A stretch of 64,000 nt of DNA from Nitrobacter hamburgensis X14 (GCF_000013885.1 NC_007964.1:978001-1042000); one strand, 5' to 3'; numbered from the stretch's first letter, positions 8,583 through 18,545 are shown. Translations and numbers: made by a program. The notes: generated by a model from the letters alone, not told the origin.

Positions 8583-8762
8583 TTACGATCCGCTCGGTCG
8601 GCGGTGCTGGTCTAGGCGAAGTCTCTGCGCTCTCAAGCGCTTTATCTCATCGTCGAGTGCGTCCATTTCTTCAGTACGTCGCGCCTTTTTGGATTTTTCC
8701 GCATCGGCGGACCGTAGTTTTTCCAGCGCTTTCTGGACAGAGAGTTTTGGTGTGTCGGTCAT
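8583..8762 (-). CDS. small charged coiled-coil protein, unknown function
   Basis: A 59-residue frame starting at ATG 8762, which is preceded by GGAGGTTTGTA; an upstream ATG at 8786 lacks a good site. The sequence is almost wholly helical and charged (VQKALEKLRSADAEKSKKAR, then LDDEIKRLRAQRLRLDQ), suggesting a short coiled coil. I recognise no family. A perfect FNR/FixK box lies about 150 bp upstream at 8911, between this gene and the divergent Ca2+/H+ antiporter, so either may be controlled by it. Confidence 0.5.
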   Translation of the reverse strand: MTDTPKLSVQKALEKLRSADAEKSKKARRTEEMDALDDEIKRLRAQRLRLDQHRRPSGS

Positions 8763-8910
8763 TACAAACCTCCAAGTGAAAAGCATCTGAATAAGAGCTG
8801 CCTTCCAGTTGAGACAAGGGAGCAGCTCCCGACCTGATGGTCTTCAACTCGCTCGTCAGCGCAAGGCTCACTACTTCCAAGCTATGCTCCAGACCCTACG
8901 CATTCGTCCG

Positions 8911-8924
8911 TTGATCTAGATCAA
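8911..8924. promoter_or_regulatory. FNR/FixK-type box in divergent intergenic region
   Basis: TTGATCTAGATCAA is a perfect palindrome of the TTGAT-N4-ATCAA type. It lies between the small coiled-coil gene (minus) and the Ca2+/H+ antiporter (plus). The distance to the small gene (about 155 bp) is nearer the usual range than that to the antiporter (about 285 bp). Confidence 0.7.
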
Positions 8925-9202
8925 CACGGGTCGTGCTGTGGAGGAGTGATTCTACGCTCGATTTCCGCTGAGATCTTCAAGCGGGCAATTGTCTCCTTAA
9001 CGAAGTGATTGGAGACTATTGGGCGGCCAAATGGTTCCAGCGGCAGTCATACACCTTTTCGTGCTCTGCTGCCTTCCATTCAATCGACGCCCGGACCGGT
9101 ACGAAACCGTGACCGTCGCTCCATTCTTGGCGCCAACTTAGGTTGCCGATGTCACATGTGAATATGCTTTGTCGAAAACCAAGTAAGGAGGCGGCTAGTA
9201 CC

Positions 9203-10306
9203 ATGAGCTCCCTGCTAAGGGAAATACGACATACCCCGTTGCTCTGGTTGCTGATATTTGTGCCAGCCGTACTGATTGCGGCAAGAATTGTGCCTGCCGC
9301 TCACACGCTGCTGTTTGTGTTGGCAGTCGTGGCAATCGTTCCGCTCGCCGCCCTCCTTAGTCATGCTACCGAAGCCATCTCTGAAAAAACGGGTGATGCA
9401 GTTGGCGGGTTGCTTAATGCGACGCTTGGAAATCTGACAGAGTTGATTATCGCAGTGACAGCACTCCATGCTGGAGAGTATATGCTGGTGAAGGCGTCGA
9501 TTGCCGGCGCTATCGTCACGAATTCGCTTTTTATGCTGGGAGCCTCTTTTTTGTTGGGCGGCCTTCGGTACCACGTTCAGGAATACAATCGCGCCGGAGG
9601 AAGGATGCATTCGGCGCTGTTGTTGATGGCGACGATTGCGTTACTCGCGCCGGCGGCGGTCTCCGAACTCGATTTGGCGCGGGGCGAAGTGATGACCCAG
9701 AATTTCAGCCTCGCCCTGGCGATCTTGCTTATCGTGGCATACGGATTGAGCCTGCTATTCTCGCTCAAGACCCATAAGGAGCTTTTTGCGAGCGAAGATC
9801 GCGGCCAGGCGGAGGAGGCAAAGTGGCCGATCAACCTCGCGATCGGAACACTTTTCGTTGTTACGGTGTTGGTGGCGCTGGTGAGCGAAATCTTCGTGGA
9901 GTCGGTGCAACATGCGGCGGCGACGCTGGGGATGAGCCCGGCTTTCGTTGGATTCATCATTGTAGCCTTGGTCGGTGCTGCGGCTGAAATGGCGGTAGCA
10001 TTTTCTGCCGCGCGCAAGAACCGCCTGGATATGAGCGTCAGTATCGCGCTCGGAAGTGCGTCCCAGATCGCGCTATTTGTTGCACCGGTACTTGTACTTC
10101 TGAGCTACGTCGTCGGACCCAAGCCAATGGATCTGCAGTTTTGGCCGGGTGCAGTGACGATGGTAATGATCGCTACTGTGACGGCGACCTTTGTCACGAA
10201 CAGCGGTCGTTCGGCATGGTTTATTGGCGCTCTGCTATTGTTCATCTACGCTGTATTCGCCATGACCCTCTACATGGTTCCGCCTGGATCGCATGGATCG
10301 GTCTGA
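9203..10306 (+). CDS. Ca2+/H+ antiporter, CaCA family (Cax/ChaA type)
   Basis: An integral membrane protein of 367 residues with about ten to eleven spans. The start is ATG 9203, behind TAAGGAGGCGGC; an earlier ATG at 9143 has no such site. The two alpha-repeats are visible: GGLLNATLGNLTELIIAVTA about residues 62-81, and FIIVALVGAAAEMAVAFSAA about residues 250-270, each with the expected Gly/Asn/Glu residues for cation binding. It exports Ca2+ in exchange for protons. A central acidic cluster (EDRGQAEEA) separates the halves. The gene stands alone. Confidence 0.9.
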   Translation: MSSLLREIRHTPLLWLLIFVPAVLIAARIVPAAHTLLFVLAVVAIVPLAALLSHATEAISEKTGDAVGGLLNATLGNLTELIIAVTALHAGEYMLVKASIAGAIVTNSLFMLGASFLLGGLRYHVQEYNRAGGRMHSALLLMATIALLAPAAVSELDLARGEVMTQNFSLALAILLIVAYGLSLLFSLKTHKELFASEDRGQAEEAKWPINLAIGTLFVVTVLVALVSEIFVESVQHAAATLGMSPAFVGFIIVALVGAAAEMAVAFSAARKNRLDMSVSIALGSASQIALFVAPVLVLLSYVVGPKPMDLQFWPGAVTMVMIATVTATFVTNSGRSAWFIGALLLFIYAVFAMTLYMVPPGSHGSV

Positions 10307-10406
10307 TGTCGTTGCGCCCTAATCTTGCGCGTGGCTAAATAGCGTGGTTGGCGCAATATTGGGAAAGGTGTTGCGGTGTACCGGAGGTAAACGAAATAGG
10401 CGCCAC

Positions 10407-10676
10407 ATGCGAGCAAGTTTCTGCGGCTGTTCTGCTATGTTTTTAGCCCTCATTTCATGTGCGCCATATAGCGCGGCGGCGCAAGTTCTTACGCCGTTCC
10501 GCTATGAATACCAGGCGCAACGCCATTGTCCGGGGGATTCGATCGTCTGGCTCGATTTCGGAAGAGAGCGTTACTACCTGAAAGGTCAGAGGCGCTATGC
10601 TTCGGGGTATACGGCAGCTTCGTATGCAGGAATGAGGCCCGGGATAGCGGCTATCGGCGCTCGCCCTTGGGATTGA
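10407..10676 (+). CDS. small secreted protein, alphaproteobacterial hypothetical family
   Basis: An 89-residue protein from ATG 10407. The first 26 residues form a signal peptide (CSAMFLALISCAPYSAAAQ). The mature part holds AQRHCPGDSIVWLDFGRERY followed by YYLKGQRRYASG. Similar small exported proteins with a HCPxDxVVWL...YHxKGxRxYG pattern occur widely in rhizobia and have no assigned function. The single cysteine is conserved in this pattern. An upstream ATG at 10344 is less likely because it places charged sequence before the signal peptide. Confidence 0.6.
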   Translation: MRASFCGCSAMFLALISCAPYSAAAQVLTPFRYEYQAQRHCPGDSIVWLDFGRERYYLKGQRRYASGYTAASYAGMRPGIAAIGARPWD

Positions 10677-10811
10677 GGTAGACCCAATCCGGCGCGCGGA
10701 CGCGCAATCCGGCGCCATGTCTTCCGGCGACATCTCCATTTCGTAGCGCGTTTCTGGCGCGCCGCGTGCCTTCGGAGAGCTCGGTTCAGGTAATAGGGAT
10801 CGGTCCCGAGG

Positions 10812-11237
10812 TTACCAGCCGTAATAGTAATGCCGCGCTGCGTAGCCGGGATAATTGCCCTCGTAGCCGTAGGGAGAGCAATAGTCATCGGCATAGCCGC
10901 TACCATAGGCAACGCTTCCATCGTAATAAGGATAAGCGTCGCCGTAGTAGGCCGAACGTGCGATCGCGCCGCCGACGATCGCGCCTGCCGCGACCCCGCC
11001 CAAACCCCATCCCCCATACCCCCAGCCCCCGTGGCCCCAGCCGCGATAGCCGGCCCCACCTCGATAGCCCCAGCCTCCGTGCCAGCGGCCGTAACGCACT
11101 TGCAGGACAGGCGTGTCCAACGCGGCTTTCATTGCGGCGGTACTGGTTGGCAAAGGCGCCGCTTCACCCTGTGGGGCAAAGGCACCGGTGGTGGTGATGG
11201 CAAGTGCGGCTAGAAACACTGCTTTGACGAGATTCAT
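10812..11237 (-). CDS. Gly/Tyr-rich exported protein
   Basis: About 141 residues from ATG 11237, which is preceded by CGGAGGAAGTC. A signal peptide (LVKAVFLAALAITTTGAFA) is followed by a short helical region and a low-complexity Gly/Trp/Tyr-rich middle (GGWGYRGGAGYRGWGHGGWG). A short hydrophobic glycine-zipper-like stretch AAGAIVGGAIARS follows, then a Tyr-rich tail ending in HYYYGW. Such proteins are common in Bradyrhizobium relatives and may associate with the outer membrane, but no function is assigned. A perfect FNR/FixK box sits about 125 bp upstream. Confidence 0.65.
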   Translation of the reverse strand: MNLVKAVFLAALAITTTGAFAPQGEAAPLPTSTAAMKAALDTPVLQVRYGRWHGGWGYRGGAGYRGWGHGGWGYGGWGLGGVAAGAIVGGAIARSAYYGDAYPYYDGSVAYGSGYADDYCSPYGYEGNYPGYAARHYYYGW

Positions 11238-11357
11238 GACTTCCTCCGCCGTGGTTGACACAGGAACGAACTCAGCCGACTGATGGTCGAGGTGTTCGAC
11301 GCATGGTCAGCTAAAGATCATAGCAAGGGGATGCTTTCAGTGCCGGGGAGGCTGGCT

Positions 11358-11371
11358 TTGATTTGAATCAA
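11358..11371. promoter_or_regulatory. FNR/FixK-type box upstream of the Gly/Tyr-rich gene
   Basis: TTGATTTGAATCAA is a perfect TTGAT-N4-ATCAA palindrome, centred about 127 bp before the start at 11237 on the minus strand. It is the fourth such box within 9.2 kb. Confidence 0.7.
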
Positions 11372-11536
11372 TGCCGGGTGGCTTTCCGTAGATGAGGTGC
11401 CTGCCGGTCTCGCTGCGCGGCGGGTCTGGTCCGGATGGACAACTATTGAAAGCTCCAACTAGGGTAGCGAAAGTAAGATCTCCCGCGAAGCATGTTCCCT
11501 GATCTCGATCGGCTAGATCGCTGTTTCTCGATTCTA

Positions 11537-11665
11537 TTTCCCTGTTTTGAGTGCTAGGGATTTCGCGCTAAAGTACTGTAGTATCAAGCATTTATCCGAC
11601 GAGAACCGCTTCCATCTCGCTAAAGCCATGAAAATCCCTGTTAAATTCCCTGTTTGCAGGGAATT
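11537..11665. repeat. short TTCCCTGTT repeats ahead of the integrase
   Basis: Three related units lie within 130 bp: TTTCCCTGTTTT at 11537, AATCCCTGTTAAA at about 11632, and ATTCCCTGTTTGCAGGGAAT at 11645-11664. The last is itself an inverted repeat. They lie 135-260 bp upstream of the tyrosine integrase and may be arm-type binding sites or part of an attachment region. No tRNA gene is seen beside them. Confidence 0.35.
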
Positions 11666-11799
11666 CGTCTGGAGAAAGGCGCGATCAGCACTGCGCCGCC
11701 AGCCAGAAAACAGCAAGTGGCTGAAAACACAAAGTAATTCGACCTAGGTGGGGCGCTGAGCCACAGCGTGCAACACATGACTGCTTCACAGGGGCGATC

Positions 11800-13791
11800 A
11801 TGTCGGCCGCAACCCATCTCTACCGACGAAAAGCCGTGTACTACTGGCGTCGACGTCTTCCGAATGCGCTCGCCAGCTGGTTTCATAAACGCCATCTGTT
11901 CCTGAGCTTGCAAACACCCGATCCCAATTTCGCGCGGCGTCTGGTGGTTCTGCTCGATGCAAAATTGGAGGAGGTCGTGACGGCCTTCGAGCATGCTGAG
12001 ATGCATCTAACTCCGGCGCGAGTAGACGGCTTGCTGCGCGACGTTGTGACAAAGCATTTGAACAAGCTGGAGCGATTGTCCGCGGCGGCGAAATCGTTTC
12101 CAAATTTCGACGCTGCTCAAGCCGAGCGCGACGACCGCCGCGCCGCTTGGGCCTATCGCTTGCTCCATGCGCAAGGACCGGGCGCCGTCGTTCGTCCGAC
12201 CGACGAGACCGAAATGTCAGCGGACGGCATGACCGCTGCTGACATTGCTGCGGTCCAAGACCACTTGGCGATGCTGCGCATCAATGACCTCGTGCCCACG
12301 CGGCACGGAATCCTACAAAATTTGCTCGTCGCCAACGGTGCGCCTGCCAACGCGATGAACTTGGCGACAGCACAAGATGTGTATTTTCGCGGAATGTGGA
12401 TGGCGCTTGCGCAGTCCGAACGACGCTACGGCGGCAAAATCGTCGAAGCTGGTGATTTCGTCGACCAAATTCTTAAGGACAGAGTTCGATCCGTGCCTCG
12501 AGAGTTTGAGACGCCTGTCGAGCGCATGCAGCCACGAGCGCCTGTACCATATCCGGTCGACGACAATCCGGTGCAGGAAGATCTGGATGCCGTCGACGAC
12601 CGTTTCAAAACTATGGCCGATTTACTCTTGCGGAAGCGCAGCAAGGCAGAGCGTTGGACCACGAAAAGCAAGCAACAGGCCACACAGACATTTACGTTGT
12701 TGGCGAAATTTATGAAGGAGGAACGCGCACTCGAAAACATGAGCGCCGTAAAACAGAAAGACCTCGCGGCGCTCGTCGGCTTTCTGGAGACCGAAATCTA
12801 TAAGCATCATGGGAAAAGTAAGAATGACAAAAATCGTTCGATTTCTGAAATGCGCATTGTCGCACTCTCAAAGCCTGAAAATCTTCGTGGGCTAGAGGCT
12901 GGCACGCTCAACCGGCACCTGACATTTATCGATCAACTGTTCGACCTCGCGGAGGCCGAGGGCGTCGACCTCGATCCGAAACTCAAGGTCACAAAGCTGC
13001 GCGCAATTGATGGCGCCGATGAGCGCGAACGGGATGAACGTCTCAAGCTGCCGCTTTCGAAGATCGAAGATCTATTTGCACAACCGCCATTCGTGAACTG
13101 TGCTGATTGGAATCGACAATCAAAAGAAGGGGCCGCCGGAAAATCTCTGGTTTTCCATGGCGCCCTTTATTTTATTCCGATGTTGATATTTTATGGAGGC
13201 GGTCGACGCGAAGAGTATTGTGGGTTGATGACAAGCGATGTCATTGACGACAATAAAGGAGCGTATCCGTATTTACACATCGCGAAAAACAAATTTCGAC
13301 GCATCAAAAATGGCCAGTCAAAGCGCAATATCGTCATTCATCCGGAGTTGATCAGACTTGGATTCCTTCGATACGTCGCGCTCATCCGCTCGCTCGGGTA
13401 TGAACTGGTCTTCCCTGATTTGTTTTCAGCCACAACCAAATCTCCGTAGGGCAACCGCTATTACAAACTATTCAAACCGGTTTTGATCGCAGCAGGGATT
13501 ACCGAGGACGGACTGGGTTCTCATGCGCTTCGACATGCATTTGGTGCGACGCTCAAAAAGAAGCATGTGCGGGAAGAGCTTCGCGCCGATCTTTTGGGTC
13601 ACAGCGGAAAATCGGAAACCTCTGAGCGATACTGCGAGGCAACTGAAATTGCGGCCATGTACGATCTCGTGTGCAAGATGCCGACATTGACCGGCCATCT
13701 TATTGCGCAACCAATCAATCTGCCTTCCTGGCTAAAAGACAAAAAGCCGCCGCCATTTTCTCATCCAACTCGCGCGAGGCATTCGCGCTGA
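11800..13791 (+). pseudogene. tyrosine recombinase (phage/island integrase) with in-frame amber stop
   Basis: The frame starts at ATG 11800 and would encode 663 residues, but a TAG at 13447-13449 interrupts it. The downstream part stays in the same frame to 13791. The catalytic residues of a tyrosine recombinase are all recognisable: Arg in GGGRREEYCGLM before the stop, then HALRHAFGATL (H-x-x-R), LLGHSGK (His) and SERYCEAT (nucleophile Tyr) after it. The N-terminal part resembles the DUF6538-type integrases with a YRRKAVYYWRRRLP start. The nonsense codon removes the active-site tyrosine, so the product is inactive unless the stop is read through. It marks the left side of the mobile island. 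Confidence 0.85.
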
Positions 13792-14159
13792 CAGTTCGAA
13801 TCTCTTCGGGCGCGCCAATTTGCCGCCATTCAGAACAAAACTGCGAGCCTGGCGCCGGGCAGGTAGGCGCCGCCGCAACCTCACCGACCACTCTGCAAGG
13901 CGAAGCGCAGATTCTTACCTGGCAAGGAATTACTGCGCAGCATTTGTATCCCAAAACCGTCGAGCTGATTTCTTAAAAACCTGCATCGAAAACGAGACTT
14001 CCGACGAGTTTATTTTGCAGTCAGGGGCCACCCAATTGCCAGGCGCCTATAGCGATCACGTCTCCGGATTTGTGGTCGACGACAGGATGTCCCACATTCG
14101 CGGCAAAATGCCGATCCCTGAACGCTTTGTGCGCGTAGAAATGAAATACACCTCCTCCG
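13792..14159. other. gap between integrase and DCL gene, nothing recognised
   Basis: Several short frames overlap here on both strands, but none has a clear ribosome-binding site or recognisable family. A minus-strand segment around FRDRHFAANVGHPVVDHKSG looks protein-like and could be a decayed end of a gene, but I cannot assign it. Confidence 0.3.
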
Positions 14160-14453
14160 CTAACCGCGGATGCAGGCTTTGTATGAAAACTTTTCGGTGC
14201 TACCATCGATACGATTGACCCAGAAGCATTTTGAGCCGAAATCCGCGCTCCTGACGCTGAAATGAGTGATGCCTGCCCCCATTTTCGCAGCGGCATCCGG
14301 GTGGAGCGCCAGTGCGGCAAGCAGAACCGCAGCATCTCCCGCGCTGACTTTGTCTCCAACATCATATTTATGAAGCATCGTCTTTAAAAACGTGGCGGCA
14401 TCTCCCTTCTTACTGAAGTGGTGAGGGCCGATGGTGATCGGCTTCTTGACCAT
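14160..14453 (-). CDS. DCL family protein (DUF3223)
   Basis: A 97-residue protein from ATG 14453 (MVKKPITIGPHHFSKKGDA). The conserved DUF3223 features are the ITIGPHHF start, a central LALHPDAAAKMGAGI segment, and the C-terminal HFSVRSADFGSKCFWVNRID block followed by STEKFSYKACI. The family is named after the plant DCL (defective chloroplasts and leaves) protein, which acts in rRNA processing. Bacterial members are often single-domain and found in mobile regions. It lies just downstream of the helicase on the same strand, with 19 bp between the helicase stop and this start, so the two probably formed an operon. The role here is unknown. Confidence 0.8.
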   Translation of the reverse strand: MVKKPITIGPHHFSKKGDAATFLKTMLHKYDVGDKVSAGDAAVLLAALALHPDAAAKMGAGITHFSVRSADFGSKCFWVNRIDGSTEKFSYKACIRG

Positions 14454-14472
14454 AAGAGTCTCCCAACCAAAA

Positions 14473-16094
14473 TTAGGATGTTGACGTCGCAGCTCCTGCG
14501 CTACCCTCTGGCAGTAGTTTGGCGCGAATTTCGCGGAGGATGATGACCGGAATATCCATTCCCTCAAACTGAGTGTCGCGCTCTCTTACCCAAGCGATGC
14601 AATCTTCTTTATTGAGGTCATCTCGCGCAATCTTTTCGTACAGCGCAACAGCGCTCATGCGCGACAATCCGAGCTCAATAAGCGAGAGCAAGGTCCGCGA
14701 AGAAACGCCGAACTCGAGCTGCGTTCCGATATCAACATCACCATCGATCAGGTCTTCTCGTCCAATTGCAACCAGATGCATACTGAGAATGTCGACATAG
14801 GCGGACAAATATTGTGGTGCCCGAAACCGGGCGATTTGTTCGACCAACTCCATCGTGCTGCGGATCAGGACCGGCAGTTTAAATGACCGACCGGTCCTGC
14901 GATGGTAATTAATGTTCCGCTCGATCATTCGAGACAAGGAGAAACCCTTTAGCCATTGCACGACGATCAGTGCGTGAAGCGGAATGATCGTATCAGGCGT
15001 GAACGCCGGAAACAGATACTGATTGATCCGGCGCATGATTGTCACGAAGCGATCGTAGCTGTCTTGGCTGTCGACGGCGGCCGGAAGAAGATTCTCGACA
15101 TCGCCTTTATAGTTGCGAAATGCGTCGAGCAGACGCTGCATGCCGAGGGCACTGACACCGGGATGTCGGGCCGCGATATCTGGGCCCATCGCGATTTGCG
15201 CAGCGATATTTGCAAGGCTCGCTTCAAGCCGTTCGATGGTCGCAGGATTGTGGCGCTTGGCGAGGCCCGATTGTAAGATTGATCCCTGCCGTAGAAATGT
15301 AGCAAGCAAATACGAGGCGACCTGCTCGAACTCATTGGGATCCTCGAAATCTGCCAAATCAGTCGCTGCTCGGCGGTCCAGATAATCTGCAAGGCTATCC
15401 CCGTGCTCGATCACCGCGTCGCTTTCGCGCTTGATCGGAAAGCGAGCACGTTCGGGAACGCCATGAGGCCAGGCCTGCGCGTTGTGCGGATCGATGCAGA
15501 TGATGTTCCCCTGGAATTCATCGCCCCATCGACCGGCGCGACCGGCAAGATTCCAGAAATCGTGCGCCTCCATCGGATGACCGATGCCCTTTCTTGGCCC
15601 GCGCAGTACAATGGTCCGGCACGACAGATTGACACCTTCGATGAGCGTCGAGGTGCAAACAAGAAACCGAATCTTGCCGGACCGGAATAGCCGTTCGACC
15701 TCCGAGCGGATGAGCGACGGCATGTTGCCATAATGAAAGGCAGCGCCTCGCTCGACGAGCGGTGCGAGCCTGTAGCGCGGGTGAACGCTTTTGCGCGCCA
15801 AATCCGCAAGCTCACGCAATTCAGGGTCAGATGGTACTTCCGGTATCAACTGGCTGATGAGATCGGCGATATCTTCGGAATCGGCGGCGCCGTTGGAAAT
15901 GCCAGCTTTTTCTTGAGCGAGCCCGGGCTACTGCCCAGTTGGACTACGCCGAGCGGAAGCATGGAGGCATGTCGGCGTACCGATAATTTCCATAGTTTGG
16001 GCTTACGCGGCACCTGCTCGGCCACGATCACGTTTTGCAGAACGGTTGGCACGTCGCTTTCAAACGACGCGGTGTGCGTCCCCTTCGGTGTCAA
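14473..16094 (-). pseudogene. superfamily 2 helicase, C-terminal half only
   Basis: From about 15926 down to 14473 the frame reads as the second RecA domain and C-terminal region of a Ski2-like SF2 helicase: FLVCTSTLIEGVNLSCRTIV (motif V region) and DFWNLAGRAGRWGDE (motif VI, GRAGR). Further upstream the protein-like sequence lies in a different frame (FESDVPTVLQNVIVAEQ, 15930-16090), and the helicase frame has a TAG near 15929, so a frameshift separates the parts. The N-terminal RecA domain with Walker A and DExH is missing; an IS21 element begins where it should be. Together with the DCL gene and the truncated ATPase beyond the IS21, this looks like a broken defence operon. A Hachiman-type HamB relationship is possible but unproven. 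Confidence 0.7.
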
Positions 16095-16954
16095 TCGGCG
16101 CCGAAGTTTGACCCCGTATTGGCGTCCAAATTTGACCCCTTTGATCGACGGGGTTTAGCGGTAGCGCTCGGTCCGTCGGAGCTGGCCGGGATTGCGGAGA
16201 CGGAGCGAGCGCGGGTTGTTTGATCATCGTCGCGGCTTTTGAAGCGCCAGCTGTCGTTGCCGGTTTCGACGATGTCGCAGTGGTGGGTCAGACGATCGAG
16301 CAGCGCGGTGGTCATCTTGGCGTCGCCGAACACGCTGGGCCATTCGCCGAAGGCGAGATTGGTGGTGACGACGATGGAGGTGCGCTCGTAGAGCCGGCTG
16401 ACGAGATGGAACAGAAGTTGTCCGCCGGATTGGGCAAATGGCAGGTAGCCGAGTTCGTCGAGGACGATGAAGTCCATTCGGGTCAGATGCTCGGCGATAC
16501 GACCCTGGCGTCCGTTGCGGGTCTCGATCTCGAGACGATTGACGAGGTCGACGACGTTGTAGAAGCGCCCGCGGGCACCGGATCGAATGCAGCTTCGGGC
16601 GATGGCGATGGCCAGATGGGTCTTGCCGGTGCCGGTACCGCCGACCAGAACGGCATTGCGTTGCTGGGCGATGAAGCCACCGCCGGCGAGATCATTGACC
16701 AGCGTCTGGTTGATAGGGGTGCCCTCGAACTGGAAGCCATCGAGATCCTTGGCGAGCGGCAGCTTGGCGATAGTGAGCTGGTATTTGATCGAACGCGCCT
16801 GCTTCTCGTTGATCTCGGCATTGAGCAGGTCGCCGACAATGCGTTGCGGTTCGTGCTGGCGCTTGACGGCGGTCGCCATGATCTCGTCGAAGGCGGCCTT
16901 CATGGCATAGAGCTTGAGTTCGCTCATGAGGTCGAAGAGTTGAGTGCGTTCCAT
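16091..16954 (-). CDS. istB: IS21 helper ATPase IstB
   Basis: A 287-residue AAA+ protein that assists the IstA transposase by forming an ATP-dependent oligomer on target DNA. Walker A is VGGTGTGKTHLAIAIA at about residues 103-118, and Walker B is FIVLDELGYLPF. The last residues run into the element end. The gene starts one base within the end of istA. A second, degraded IS21 fragment lies at 26.3 kb. Confidence 0.95.
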   Translation of the reverse strand: MERTQLFDLMSELKLYAMKAAFDEIMATAVKRQHEPQRIVGDLLNAEINEKQARSIKYQLTIAKLPLAKDLDGFQFEGTPINQTLVNDLAGGGFIAQQRNAVLVGGTGTGKTHLAIAIARSCIRSGARGRFYNVVDLVNRLEIETRNGRQGRIAEHLTRMDFIVLDELGYLPFAQSGGQLLFHLVSRLYERTSIVVTTNLAFGEWPSVFGDAKMTTALLDRLTHHCDIVETGNDSWRFKSRDDDQTTRARSVSAIPASSDGPSATAKPRRSKGSNLDANTGSNFGAD

Positions 16955-18477
16955 CAGACCGGTCTCCTGAGGTTGTCGTAACGGGCACAGTCAGCGATCG
17001 GCGCATAACGCAAGGTCAGTGCCGCCGGGGTGAGGATGTTGGCTGGTGGCGCCGGCTCATGCTGGCGGGCGAGGATGTTGAGAACGACATCGGCGGAATG
17101 GACACCGTGGGCGATTGCCTCGGCGCAAGCCGCCTCGACTGCCGACAGTCCGTCGGTCAGCACCGCGTTGAGGATGTCGACCATCTGCCGATTGCCATCG
17201 TCGGCACCGGCGAGCTTGCGCCGTACACGTTCGATCGCGGCCAGCAGCACCCAGTCCTTGAACGGAGCGCCGTTGCGCAAGGCGCCGGGTTTGCGAGCCA
17301 GCACCGGCACATAATGCCAGGGATCGTAGGTCGTCTCGCCGCGGCCGAAGGAGCGCGGATGCTCGGCGACGATGCGTCCGTCCTGGCGGATCACGATGCG
17401 GTCGGCATAAGCATGCACTTCGACGGGCCGCCCGACGGCGCTGGCCGTAACCGAGTATTTGTTGTTGTCGAAGCGCACCAGGCAGGTCTTCGAGACCGAT
17501 GCCGGCACGGCATGGAATCCATCGAACCGGCCGGCATAGGGAACGAGCTTCGGCCGCTCGGCTTCGAACACTTCCCAGACCGTCTGTTCGGTCAGTTCCG
17601 GATGACGGTGCGCCTTGGCGTAGGCGATGCACTTATCCAGCAGCCATGCGTTTAACTCGTCGAGAGTTCTGAACCGCAGCCGCGGCGTGAAGAAGCGCTC
17701 CCGGACCAGCCCAACCTGGTTCTCAACCTGGCCCTTCTCCCAGCCCGAAGCCGGCGTGCAGGCGACCGGATCGACCAGATAGTGGCTGCACATCTGCATG
17801 AAGCGGCGATTGTAGCGACGATCCTGGCCGACGAAGATCGTCTCCACCGCGGTCTTCATGTTGTCGTAGATGCCACGTCCGCAGGTGCCCTTGAACAGGG
17901 CGAACGCCCGGTCGTGGGCATCGAACACCATCTCCTGCGTCTCGCGCGGATAGGCGCGAGCGAACAGCATTCGGCTGTGGCAGAGCCGGACATGAGCGAC
18001 CTTCACGATCACCGTCACGCCATGCAGCAGGACAACCTCATGGCTCCAGTCGAACTGGTAGACTTCTCCCGGCGCAAAGCTCAGCGGGACATAGGCCGCC
18101 GCCGTCGATTGTCCGCGCTCCTGGCTCCACCGTCTGGCGTAACGTCGCACAGCATCGTAGCCGCCGTCATAGCCGCGCCCGCGAAGCTCTTCGAAGACCC
18201 GGATCAGCGTCAGCTGTTCGCGAGCGGGCTTCGCCGCGTTCGACGCCAGCAATCCGTCGAGATCAGCGGCCCATCGCCCCAGCTTCGGCCGCGGTTGCAC
18301 CGCACGTTCGTACTCGAATGAGGTCTCCCCAGACCGCAACACCTTGCGGACCGTGTTCCGCGACACCTTCAGGTCGCGTGCGATCTCCTTGATCGTCGTG
18401 CCCTTGATGAAGTGCTCGCGGCGTATCCGCGCAATCGTCTCCACGATCAGCATCCCCAACCACCTGCTTCGTTCCAA
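16954..18477 (-). CDS. istA: IS21 transposase IstA
   Basis: A 507-residue DDE transposase. The N-terminus has a helix-turn-helix (KGTTIKEIARDLKVSRNTVR). The catalytic core includes YQFDWSHEVVLLHG with the first Asp, then RGIYDNMKTAVETIF with the second, and CTPASGWEKGQVENQVG with the Glu. A C-terminal beta-barrel-like region and disordered tail follow. It is full length and, together with istB, suggests the element could still be active. Confidence 0.95.
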   Translation of the reverse strand: MERSRWLGMLIVETIARIRREHFIKGTTIKEIARDLKVSRNTVRKVLRSGETSFEYERAVQPRPKLGRWAADLDGLLASNAAKPAREQLTLIRVFEELRGRGYDGGYDAVRRYARRWSQERGQSTAAAYVPLSFAPGEVYQFDWSHEVVLLHGVTVIVKVAHVRLCHSRMLFARAYPRETQEMVFDAHDRAFALFKGTCGRGIYDNMKTAVETIFVGQDRRYNRRFMQMCSHYLVDPVACTPASGWEKGQVENQVGLVRERFFTPRLRFRTLDELNAWLLDKCIAYAKAHRHPELTEQTVWEVFEAERPKLVPYAGRFDGFHAVPASVSKTCLVRFDNNKYSVTASAVGRPVEVHAYADRIVIRQDGRIVAEHPRSFGRGETTYDPWHYVPVLARKPGALRNGAPFKDWVLLAAIERVRRKLAGADDGNRQMVDILNAVLTDGLSAVEAACAEAIAHGVHSADVVLNILARQHEPAPPANILTPAALTLRYAPIADCARYDNLRRPV

Positions 18478-18545
18478 AGCAGGCAGCGCAACAGACCAAC
18501 CTATCGGGGGTCAATTTTGGACGCCGATCCCCCGGCTCAGGGGGG

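Larger units (their letters stand above)
16089..18545 (-). mobile_element. IS21 family insertion sequence
   Basis: A complete-looking element of about 2.45 kb with istA and istB overlapping by one base. The ends carry IS21-style repeated motifs: GGCGTCCAAATTTGACCCC near 16120-16138 with a related GGCGCCGAAGTTTGACCCC at 16097, and GGGGGTCAATTTTGGACGCC near 18506-18525 on the far side. Boundaries are approximate. I could not find matching target duplications, which fits the flanking genes being different on the two sides. Confidence 0.85.
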
